In this document: positions 56,565-64,000 of the stretch, one piece after another
Position numbering within the stretch: the first letter of the stretch is position 1
How the letters are laid out: each line of letters starts with the position of its first letter
From: Chloroherpetonaceae bacterium
GTDB lineage: Bacteria > Bacteroidota > Chlorobiia > Chlorobiales > Thermochlorobacteraceae
Direction: 5' to 3'
NCBI GenBank assembly: GCA_033763895.1
Contig: JANRJQ010000004.1
Location: 473,501 to 537,500, forward strand
Length of the DNA stretch: 64,000 bases
The notes under the pieces: model-generated
The model's database searches: none
What the model saw: only the letters and a program-made list of their open reading frames with translations
What the model was told of the DNA's origin: nothing
Program-made: the position numbers and the translations under genes

Positions 56565-57332
56565 ATGCAACAGAAGTTTATAGTTAAAGGAATGACTTGT
56601 AATGGCTGTGCTCAAACCGTTTCCAACCAATTGAAACAGCACCCGGGAGTAGAAGATGCTACAGTTTCCTTTTTAAGTGGCGAAGCTACTTTGCAGACAG
56701 TACAAACCCTAAGGAGCGATGAGCTTCAACATCTTTTGGGGTTAAAGTACACGATTCATCCGTTTCTTTCATCTCCCCCTAATCTTAACATAGCATCTGA
56801 AGTTGAAAATGACTCATTTATTGAAGGTACAAAAATTCAGCCCTTGAAAGGGTTTTCAACCTATCGTCCAATTTTTTTGATTTTTGGTTACATCCTACTT
56901 GCCAGTGTGATTGAACCTCTTGCAACACGTTCTTTCAACATCATGCAATCTATGGAAAGGTTTATGGCAGGTTTTTTTCTTGTTTTTTCGTTTTTCAAGC
57001 TCTTAAATCTCAAAGGCTTTGCAGAAAGCTACGCTATGTATGATATTATCGCAAAAAGCTTTCCACAGTGGGGTTATGTTTATGCGTTCATTGAACTTGG
57101 GCTCGGAATTTTCTACCTCATTGGCCTACTTCCATTAGCAACAAATCTCATCACATTTATCGTGATGAGCGTGAGCATTGTTGGAGTCTTCCAAAGTGTA
57201 ATGAGTAAGAATCAATTCCAATGCGCATGCTTAGGCACTGTATTTAACCTTCCAATGAGCAGTGTTACGATTATCGAAGACGCTTTAATGATTCTGATGA
57301 GTTTTCTGATGATAATTCTTCTCACTTATTAG
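56565..57332 (+). CDS. HMA domain fused to MauE/DoxX-like membrane domain
   Basis: Residues 1-70 form a heavy-metal-associated domain with the MTCNGC motif (C12, C15), like a copper chaperone. After a linker there are four transmembrane segments at about 98-118, 125-145, 162-185 and 190-250 with a MauE/DoxX-like pattern (IMQSMERFMAGFFLVFSFFKLLNLKGF and a QCACLG Cys pair). MauE-type proteins belong to thiol-redox or disulfide delivery. The fusion suggests a membrane protein that captures metal and passes electrons or metal across the membrane. It lies 7 bp before the CusA gene. Confidence 0.85.
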   Translation: MQQKFIVKGMTCNGCAQTVSNQLKQHPGVEDATVSFLSGEATLQTVQTLRSDELQHLLGLKYTIHPFLSSPPNLNIASEVENDSFIEGTKIQPLKGFSTYRPIFLIFGYILLASVIEPLATRSFNIMQSMERFMAGFFLVFSFFKLLNLKGFAESYAMYDIIAKSFPQWGYVYAFIELGLGIFYLIGLLPLATNLITFIVMSVSIVGVFQSVMSKNQFQCACLGTVFNLPMSSVTIIEDALMILMSFLMIILLTY

Positions 57333-57339
57333 CAAAGAG

Positions 57340-60300
57340 ATGATCGAAAAAATCATACGCTGGAGTGCGAAAAATCGCTGGATAGTACTCACAGTTTACC
57401 TCGTGGCTTGTGGATACGGCTTTTACTCTGTTTCTGAGTTACCCGTGGATGCGATTCCCGATCTCTCTGAAAATCAAGTAATCGTTTACAGCGAGTATAT
57501 GGGTAGATCTCCCGAGGTGGTTGAGAATCAAATTACTTATCCAATTTCCACAGCTCTTCAAGGACTTGCAGAGGTTAAAGCCGTGCGTGCGGCTTCTATG
57601 TTCGGGATGAGTTTTGTTTTTATCATTTTCAACGATGATGTCGATATCTACTTTGCAAGAACTCGTGTTCAAGAAAAACTTTCCACTGTTCAAACTGATT
57701 TGCCGAAAGGGGTAATTCCCAAAATGGGGCCGGACGGTACCGGAGTTGGACATATTTATTGGTACACGCTCAAAAGCAGAAATCACGATTTAGGGTCTCT
57801 TCGCTCTATCCAAGATTGGTTTGTAAGAAGACATCTGCAGTCAGTTGAAGGTGTTGCTGAAGTCGCAAGTATTGGCGGTTTTGTTAAGCAGTATCAAGTG
57901 GATGTATCCGCACAAAAATTGCAGATGTTTAATCTCTCAATCTTCGATATCACTTCTGTTATTGAAAAAAACAATGAAGTCGGTGGCAAACTTATTGAGA
58001 TTAATGATGCAGAATTTTTTATTCGAGGGCAAGGTTATATCCGAACTTTAGAAGAAATTGAAAACCTTCCCATTATTACTCGTTCCAATGGAATCCCAGT
58101 GTTAATCAAACAAGTTGCTACGGTTCAAATAGGTGGAGACATAAGGCGCGGAATTCTTGAATCTAATGGAGAAGGTGAAACAGTTGGCGGTATTGTAGTG
58201 TTAAGGCAAGGTCAAAACGCAGATAAAGTCATAAACCGTGTAAAAGAAAAAATAAAAGAGATCTCGGTTGGCCTTCCTGAAGGTGTATCAATTGAAACCT
58301 CCTACGATCGAACAGATCTCATTCAAGCTGCGATTTCTACGCTAAAAAAAACACTCCTCGAAACTGCTGTCGTTGTTTCAATCGTTGTGGCATTGTTTCT
58401 TCTTCATTTCAGAAGTATCATTCGCATCATCATTGAAATACCCGTTTCAGTTTTGATTGCATTCATTTTGATGAAAACCTTTGGTATTTCGTCTAATATT
58501 ATGAGTTTGGGAGGTATCATTCTTGCAATTGGGGTTATTGTAGATGCTTCAATGGTACTTGTTGAAAACGCTTATCGAAATATTGCAAAAGCTCAGCAAG
58601 CCAAGCCAGATTTATCCGAAGATGAAATTGAAAAAATTTCAGTGGACTCTGCTGTGCAAGTAGGAAGAGCGATTTACTTCTCTGAACTGATTATTCTTGT
58701 AGCTTTTCTTCCGGTTTTTTTCCTCAAAGGCCAAGAGGGGAAATTGTTCCATCCACTCGTATTTACCAAAACGTTTACGATGATTGGCTCTTTAGTTGTA
58801 GTCATTACCCTTATCCCAGTGCTGATGACTTTATTAATGAAGGGTAACTTTAGGTTGGAACATGAAAATCCTCTAACCCGCTTTTTTATCACCATTTATG
58901 AACCAATTCTTAAATGGAGCCTTCATCATCGAAAAACCATCCTTTGCTTAAATCTTCTTGCTTTACTGGCTACAATTCCAATGTCTTTAAAAATTGGTTC
59001 AGAGTTTATGCCGCCACTCGATGAAGGCTCAATTTTGTTTATGCCCGTTACATTACCCACGGTTTCAGCCCCCGAAATCGCTCGAATTCTCAAACGCCAA
59101 GATCAAGTCATCAAATCAATCCCTGAGGTTTCTGCCGTATTAGGAAAAGCCGGTAAAGCGGAAACCGCAACCGATAATGCACCCCTCAGTATGATCGAAA
59201 CCATTATTCTCTTAAAACCACAGTCTGAGTGGCGAAAGGGATTAACCAAAAAGCAAATTATCGCAGAATTAGATTCAAAACTTCAAATACCCGGTGTTCG
59301 AAATGGGTGGACGCAACCTATTATTAACAGAATTAGTATGCTTGCAACCGGCATCCGTACAGATGTTGGCCTAAAAATTTATGGTACCAATCTTGACACC
59401 TTAGAGAAATTAGCCATTGAAGCAGAAACTCTCCTTAAATCCGTTGATGGTGCTGCCGATGTAGTAGCCGAAAGAACTCAAGGAGGCAACTATCTTGATC
59501 TCAGTCCTAAGCAATTTGAACTATCCCGTTTTGGGGTTTCAATTTCTGATCTCCAAAATTTTATTGAAACTGCAATCGGCGGTGAAAACCTTTCAAAAAT
59601 TGTTGAAGGCCGTGAACGCTACCCAATTCGGGTACGTTTAGAACGCATATCTCGCGAAGACATTGAAGAAATAAAACGTATCCCATTTCCCGTCAATCCT
59701 ACAAATACAAACCCGATTAGTCCTAAATTTTCATCTTCTTTTTCTCCGCCTGAAAATTCTAATTCTATGGGGATGAATTTATCCTCAACCTCACCTGTAA
59801 GCACTGCAAATCAAATTTCAAGAACTTCTTCATTGAATCTCTCCACAGTTTCTCTTAGCCCTTTTGTTCCATTGTCTGAGTTGGCCGAAGTTATATTGAG
59901 AAAAGGACCAACAATGATTCAAAGTGAAAATGGGCAGCTTCGTTCAGCAGTCCTTTTTAACATTCGTAATCGCGATCTTGGTAGTGTTGTAGAAGATGCA
60001 AAAGAGATTGTTTCCCAAAACTTAAAGATTCCATCGGGATATTCAGTTTCTTGGAGCGGACAGTATGAACAAAAACAACATGCCGAACGAACTTTACTTT
60101 TAATAATCCCCGTTGTACTACTCATTATCTTCCTGCTACTTTATCTCACCTTCAAAGATTTCAAGGAATCGATAATCGTGATGCTTTCTGTTCCCTTTGC
60201 ACTTGTTGGGGGTGTTTATATGATTTTTTTCTTGGGATTTAATTTTTCTGTTGCAGTATGGGTCGGGTTCATTGCCTTATACGGTGTTGCCGTAGAAACT

Positions 60301-60666
60301 GGCGTCGTGATGGTTTTGTATTTGCACGAATCTTTGGATAGCAAAATTCAACAGTACTCTAAAGAGAATATCCCCATTATTGATAAAGCCATAATTCTTC
60401 AAGCCACCATTGAAGGGTCTGTCCTTAGGTTACGACCAAAATTGATGACTGTGATTACTTCAATGATTGGTCTTATCCCAATTATGTGGGCGACAGGGAC
60501 AGGCATTGATGTCATGAAACCACTCGCCGCCCCTATGATCGGAGGGCTTCTTACCTCTGCCGTTCATGTACTTTTAGTTACGCCCATACTATTTGTCTAT
60601 ACAAAAGAATTTGCTCTTAAAAAGGGGTTGCTTACGATTTCAAAAATGTCAACCAAATTCGATTGA
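57340..60666 (+). CDS. cusA: Heavy-metal efflux RND pump, CusA/CzcA type
   Basis: The 1108-residue inner-membrane proton antiporter has 12 transmembrane segments in two halves. The proton-relay residues are present: Asp in AIGVIVDASMVLVEN, Glu in YGVAVETGVVMVLY and Lys in LRPKLMTV. The N-terminus (RWSAKNRWIVL) is typical. CusA-like Met positions are partly kept: Met in NRISMLATGI and GPTMIQSEN match the copper-site Met573 and Met672 of E. coli CusA as I recall it, while the middle one (LSRFGVS) is Val. A 56-residue insertion (785-840, bases 59692-59859) rich in Ser, Thr, Asn and Pro interrupts the porter domain just before FVPLSELAEV. Confidence 0.93.
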   Translation: MIEKIIRWSAKNRWIVLTVYLVACGYGFYSVSELPVDAIPDLSENQVIVYSEYMGRSPEVVENQITYPISTALQGLAEVKAVRAASMFGMSFVFIIFNDDVDIYFARTRVQEKLSTVQTDLPKGVIPKMGPDGTGVGHIYWYTLKSRNHDLGSLRSIQDWFVRRHLQSVEGVAEVASIGGFVKQYQVDVSAQKLQMFNLSIFDITSVIEKNNEVGGKLIEINDAEFFIRGQGYIRTLEEIENLPIITRSNGIPVLIKQVATVQIGGDIRRGILESNGEGETVGGIVVLRQGQNADKVINRVKEKIKEISVGLPEGVSIETSYDRTDLIQAAISTLKKTLLETAVVVSIVVALFLLHFRSIIRIIIEIPVSVLIAFILMKTFGISSNIMSLGGIILAIGVIVDASMVLVENAYRNIAKAQQAKPDLSEDEIEKISVDSAVQVGRAIYFSELIILVAFLPVFFLKGQEGKLFHPLVFTKTFTMIGSLVVVITLIPVLMTLLMKGNFRLEHENPLTRFFITIYEPILKWSLHHRKTILCLNLLALLATIPMSLKIGSEFMPPLDEGSILFMPVTLPTVSAPEIARILKRQDQVIKSIPEVSAVLGKAGKAETATDNAPLSMIETIILLKPQSEWRKGLTKKQIIAELDSKLQIPGVRNGWTQPIINRISMLATGIRTDVGLKIYGTNLDTLEKLAIEAETLLKSVDGAADVVAERTQGGNYLDLSPKQFELSRFGVSISDLQNFIETAIGGENLSKIVEGRERYPIRVRLERISREDIEEIKRIPFPVNPTNTNPISPKFSSSFSPPENSNSMGMNLSSTSPVSTANQISRTSSLNLSTVSLSPFVPLSELAEVILRKGPTMIQSENGQLRSAVLFNIRNRDLGSVVEDAKEIVSQNLKIPSGYSVSWSGQYEQKQHAERTLLLIIPVVLLIIFLLLYLTFKDFKESIIVMLSVPFALVGGVYMIFFLGFNFSVAVWVGFIALYGVAVETGVVMVLYLHESLDSKIQQYSKENIPIIDKAIILQATIEGSVLRLRPKLMTVITSMIGLIPIMWATGTGIDVMKPLAAPMIGGLLTSAVHVLLVTPILFVYTKEFALKKGLLTISKMSTKFD

Positions 60667-60670
60667 TGTT

Positions 60671-61948
60671 ATGAAACATTACCTTGTATTCTTTCTCGGT
60701 TTACTTTTGAGATCTGCCAGTATGTTAGGGCAACCAATTGAAGAACTTATTGAACAGTCTTTTAGTAAAAATTTAAAACTAAAATCTTTTCAATATTTAA
60801 TCCGTTCAGCTAAACATAAAGAATACTCCGTTTCAGCTTTACCAGCACCTCGTATTTCGTTCGAACTTCAACAGATTCCTCTTAGTAACCTTAGCGTCAA
60901 TCTTTTGAACGATCCTCTTTCACAAAACCTATCGTTTTCTCAAGAATTTCCTTGGTTTGGGAAATTAAATGCTTTGAAGAATCTTGAAGAGAGAAAAAGT
61001 CTATTGATTAAATCCGATTCCGCACTTTATTGGTCTTCTCTCAAATTTGAACTCATCAAAAGATACTTTTTACTTTGGAAGTACCGTCAATCTCTCGCCT
61101 TAAAAGACTCAATCATAGTAACTTATGAAAAGGCTATCGACGCTGCTCGTGTTTCATTTAAATCTTCAACTCAGCCTCTTTCAGAATCACTTAAACTTCA
61201 ATCTGAACTAGCCCTCGCAAAATTTGAACGTTCAACTCTTAAGAATGAATATCGTTCTATTTTGGTTTCTCTTAACTTTTTGTTGAATAGCCCCTCTGAT
61301 ACATTTTCTATTAACCCGACATACCCCCAAAATTTCGATTATGACTCTGAAAGGTTCGAAGATCATTATTCTCTTTCTCAAAACCCTGTAATAAAGAAAA
61401 TGAGCGTAATGATTGATATGCAAAACGCAGAAATGGCAGTTGCTGAAACAGAACTACTGCCCGACATTATGCTTCAAAGCATGCTGATGCGAATGCCAAA
61501 TGGGATGATTCTTACTTCAAATTCTATGAGTAATGTCAATAAGGGTGGAGTTGATTATATGTACGGTGTGATGGCATCTTTTACTCTTCCATTTTTGCCT
61601 TGGTCTATCGATGGTCCGGTACAAAAGGCTGAAAGCTTTTCACTCACTGCAAAAGCAATTGAACTTGAGCGAGAATCGATGCTTAAAGAGCTGTATTCTG
61701 AACTTAAAATGCTTAACCGTTCATTCAATTTACTAAAGCAAAAAATCAGATTGATACAACTTGAGCTACTTCCACTTCTTCGTATGAATTTAGATTTGCA
61801 GTGGTCTGAATTTCTACTGTCAAAAAGCACTATCAGTTCATTCTTAGATTCCTCACGAATGTATTTTATGAAAAAACAGGAGCTATATGAAACAGAGTAC
61901 GAACTTGCTCTATTGTATTATTCAATCCAAATCACTCTTGGAAGGTAA
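60671..61948 (+). CDS. TolC-family outer-membrane efflux protein
   Basis: The frame also opens upstream at 60593 inside cusA, but ATG 60671 is the natural start, with a signal peptide (YLVFFLGLLLRSASML). The mature protein is mainly long helices with the duplicated TolC pattern and an OmpA-like segment LSFSQEFPWFGKL. It forms the outer-membrane channel of the RND system. There is no lipobox, so it is not lipidated like CusC. It lies 4 bp after cusA. Confidence 0.9.
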   Translation: MKHYLVFFLGLLLRSASMLGQPIEELIEQSFSKNLKLKSFQYLIRSAKHKEYSVSALPAPRISFELQQIPLSNLSVNLLNDPLSQNLSFSQEFPWFGKLNALKNLEERKSLLIKSDSALYWSSLKFELIKRYFLLWKYRQSLALKDSIIVTYEKAIDAARVSFKSSTQPLSESLKLQSELALAKFERSTLKNEYRSILVSLNFLLNSPSDTFSINPTYPQNFDYDSERFEDHYSLSQNPVIKKMSVMIDMQNAEMAVAETELLPDIMLQSMLMRMPNGMILTSNSMSNVNKGGVDYMYGVMASFTLPFLPWSIDGPVQKAESFSLTAKAIELERESMLKELYSELKMLNRSFNLLKQKIRLIQLELLPLLRMNLDLQWSEFLLSKSTISSFLDSSRMYFMKKQELYETEYELALLYYSIQITLGR

Positions 61949-61955
61949 CCGGTTT

Positions 61956-63191
61956 ATGTCATATACCATCATTCGTTTAATGTGCTCAATTTACTTGCCT
62001 CTCACGCTTAGTAGTTGCATATTACTTTTTTCATCTTGCAGTTCAGGCTCCAAAGATAAATTATCAATCTCAGGTAATGATTCAGTTAGTTCGAATGCGT
62101 CAATAAATACTGTGGTTTATCCTAAACTACTTTATCATTGCCCTATGCATCCTCAAGTAACTTCAGAGCGGCCGTCAGTTTGCCCGATCTGCCAAATGGA
62201 TCTTGTGTTAAAATCTCAATCGTCAACAATCACATCTGATGGACTAGTTTATGTTGATGATCGCAGTATATTATTTGCCAATGTTAAAACTGCTTTTCCA
62301 AAGTTTGAATCACTTGTAAAGTCTATTCGTAGCGCAGGATATATTCAATTTGCAGAGCCCAATATTCGAGTATATTCATCCCGTTTTTCCGGCAGAATTG
62401 AAAGGCTTTATGTTAACGAAACCGGGAAAAATATTTCTAAACATGAAAAGCTTTTTTCTATTTATTCTCCAACTTTAATTCAAGCGCAAAAGGATTATTT
62501 GGTCCTTAAGCAAAGAAAAGATCCTCTCGCACAAGTGGGAAAAGAAAAACTTCTCCTACTTGGCCTTCAAGAAAACCAAATTGATTCTTTAGAAATGCTC
62601 GAGGAACCTCCTTTTTACAATGATATTCTATCCCCTTTTTCAGGAATTATCATTGAAAAAAGTGTATTTGAGGGTGAAACTATTTCGGAAGGACAAGAAC
62701 TCTTTAAATGTGTTGATACAAATTTGCTTTGGGTTATTTGTGAACTTTCTGAGATCGACGCTCAATATGTTTCATCGGGTGATTATGTACAAATTCAATT
62801 ACAATCAAATCCGTCACACACAGTTTTAGCAAAAGTCTCATTCGTGAATACTATCATAAATCCCGAAACAAGGACTCTTCAAATTAGAATTCCTATAAGA
62901 AATTCAAGTGGAAGTATTAAGCCGAATATGTTCGTTTCAGTTTCTTTTGAGAAGGAACTACATCGTTCCTTGCTCATCCCTTTTTCAGCTGTAATTTTAA
63001 CTGGCGAAAAATCTTTTGTTTGGGTCAAAATAAAAGGTAATCATTATAAACTTACCGAAGTTAAATTGGGTGAAAAGGGAAAAGATTTTGTTCAAGTTCT
63101 TAATGGCTTAAGCATTGGTGATGAGGTGGTTTATTCCGGTGCATATTTAATTGATTCTGAGTATCAACTAACTTCCAATCAAAATCATTAA
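61956..63191 (+). CDS. cusB: RND periplasmic adaptor lipoprotein, CusB type
   Basis: From ATG 61956 (the frame to 61887 overlaps tolC) there is a lipoprotein signal with LLFSSC. The mature N-terminus has a heavy-metal-binding domain, YHCPMHPQVTSERPSVCPICQMDLVL, typical of CusB-like adaptors. The barrel-sandwich/HlyD core follows (about 115-400), including GRIERLYVNETGK and DTNLLWVICELSEIDA. It hands metal to CusA and bridges to the TolC channel. It is 7 bp after tolC. Confidence 0.92.
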   Translation: MSYTIIRLMCSIYLPLTLSSCILLFSSCSSGSKDKLSISGNDSVSSNASINTVVYPKLLYHCPMHPQVTSERPSVCPICQMDLVLKSQSSTITSDGLVYVDDRSILFANVKTAFPKFESLVKSIRSAGYIQFAEPNIRVYSSRFSGRIERLYVNETGKNISKHEKLFSIYSPTLIQAQKDYLVLKQRKDPLAQVGKEKLLLLGLQENQIDSLEMLEEPPFYNDILSPFSGIIIEKSVFEGETISEGQELFKCVDTNLLWVICELSEIDAQYVSSGDYVQIQLQSNPSHTVLAKVSFVNTIINPETRTLQIRIPIRNSSGSIKPNMFVSVSFEKELHRSLLIPFSAVILTGEKSFVWVKIKGNHYKLTEVKLGEKGKDFVQVLNGLSIGDEVVYSGAYLIDSEYQLTSNQNH

Positions 63192-63235
63192 CTATTTTGT
63201 AGGTTATATTAATTCAATAGACTGATTTCAGCTAA

Positions 63236-63979
63236 ATGGTGTTCAATCGTTTTTTTACAGAAGTCGGAGAGATTTTTTTACTTCTTTTTGGTATCCTTTC
63301 TTCGTTGAAGAGAGTTCTTAGAGATCGAAAGTTAATCATTGCCCAAATGGCACATATTGGCGTTGATTCGCTCCCTTTAGTTTTGCTGGTTTCAGTTTTT
63401 ACTGGAGCGATTGCCGCGTGGCAAGCCGCCTATCAAATGAAAGGTTTTGCTCCGATTTCTATGGTTGGTGGAATTACAAGTAGAGTCATCATCATTGAAT
63501 TAGGGCCAGTTCTTACTGGAATTATTATTGCAGGTAGAGTGGGTGCTTCTATCGCTGCTGAATTAGGAACAATGAAGGTCACAGAACAATTAGATGCGCT
63601 AGAAATTATGACGATTGACCCTGTTAGATACCTCGCGATGCCGCGCGTTTTAGCGACAACGATAATGATGCCAGTATTAGTTGTTTTTGCAAATTTGGTC
63701 GCAGTATTAGGCGCATTTGTTGTTTGTAGTTTCTTCCTCGGTGTTTCTCAATATGTTTTTTTTGAATCAACTAAAGCCTTCTTTTACATGAAAGATGTGT
63801 TAGGAGCTCTTCTTAAAGCTGCGATTTTTGGTTTGCAAACTTCGCTTTTAGGTTGTCATATCGGCTTTCAAACTTCCGGCGGAGCGGAAGGTGTTGGAAT
63901 CTCTACGATTCGTAGCTTTGTTGTTTCATCAGCCTTAATTCTCATCGCTGATTACGTTTTATGGTTTTTCTTGTTTTAA
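63236..63979 (+). CDS. mlaE: MlaE-type ABC transporter permease
   Basis: The 247-residue permease has about five hydrophobic segments and the MlaE signature LGPVLTGIIIAGRVGASIAAELGTMKVTEQLDALE. MlaE proteins move phospholipids between the membranes with MlaF, D and B. It follows cusB by 44 bp. Partner genes would lie beyond the right edge. Its stop is 21 bp before the end of the window. Confidence 0.92.
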   Translation: MVFNRFFTEVGEIFLLLFGILSSLKRVLRDRKLIIAQMAHIGVDSLPLVLLVSVFTGAIAAWQAAYQMKGFAPISMVGGITSRVIIIELGPVLTGIIIAGRVGASIAAELGTMKVTEQLDALEIMTIDPVRYLAMPRVLATTIMMPVLVVFANLVAVLGAFVVCSFFLGVSQYVFFESTKAFFYMKDVLGALLKAAIFGLQTSLLGCHIGFQTSGGAEGVGISTIRSFVVSSALILIADYVLWFFLF

Positions 63980-64000
63980 TTTGACTTAATTTAAATTCGT

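Noticed and set aside
1..64000. CRISPR arrays, insertion sequences, rRNA operons and riboswitches
   Set aside because: No spaced direct repeats, transposase-like frames, rRNA sequence or recognised riboswitch core was seen by eye; weak structured RNAs could be missed.

Overview
The window looks like a chromosomal segment from the Bacteroidota–Chlorobiota group, possibly a Chloroherpeton-like or other gas-vesiculate relative. This is inferred from gene content, not from a marker gene. The supporting signs are two secreted proteins with type IX secretion (T9SS) C-terminal sorting domains (NYPNP and NFPNPFNP starts), a PorV/PorQ-family outer-membrane protein, a HYC_CC_PP-like cysteine-rich protein, AT-leaning base composition, few Shine-Dalgarno sites and many TTG/GTG starts. 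No rRNA, IS element, prophage or CRISPR array was seen. Gene density is high; the only gene-poor stretch over 300 bases is 19744-20159.

Layout. 1-6.1 kb: a TPR-histidine kinase (5' end cut by the window), an HxlR regulator, an HtrA-like protease, a fatty-acid desaturase with a coiled-coil tail, and a PorV-like protein. 6.2-9.8 kb: a compact minus-strand gas-vesicle operon in the order gvpA, gvpC-like, gvpN, gvpO, gvpJ, gvpV-like, gvpH-like (Hsp20). A strong stem-loop lies between gvpA and gvpC. GvpF/L, GvpG and GvpK, normally needed for assembly, are not in the window. 10-18.6 kb: flavodoxin, pgk, rhomboid protease, recJ, a reductase, a VOC protein with an AraC regulator, a Xer recombinase and a CPxCG protein. 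18.6-20.1 kb: a very AT-rich acyltransferase gene and a gene-poor stretch, probably acquired. 20.1-26 kb: a toast-rack protein, lptE, an SDR, tRNA-Cys(GCA), a two-domain ABC permease, mreC and mreD.

26-35.7 kb: a T9SS-exported M6-type protein whose zinc motif HEFGH has been replaced by ASFGG (apparent pseudoprotease), YtxH, a DsbD/ScsB-type thiol reductase overlapping a GT-C-like membrane protein, an M61 lipoprotein peptidase with a terminator-like hairpin inside its signal-peptide codons, and DoxX. 35.8-43 kb: a Schlafen-type protein, a lipoprotein, hisG, a TonB-dependent receptor behind a Fur protein with a long basic tail, and a TrmA/RlmD-like methyltransferase. 43-55.7 kb: a T9SS beta-helix protein and housekeeping genes aspS, ppk1, recF, gatA, engB, purA and a DciA-like gene.

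55.7-63.2 kb: a copper/heavy-metal handling operon. In order it encodes a Cys-rich periplasmic protein, a YHS/TRASH-like metal-binding protein, an HMA-MauE/DoxX fusion, a CusA-type RND pump carrying an unusual 56-residue Ser/Thr/Asn-rich insertion, a TolC-type outer-membrane protein and a CusB-type lipoprotein adaptor with a metal-binding N-terminus. An MlaE-type permease ends the window. The gas-vesicle locus and the metal operon with its fused capture/redox genes are the most coherent accessory systems; the M6 pseudoprotease is the most striking single protein.
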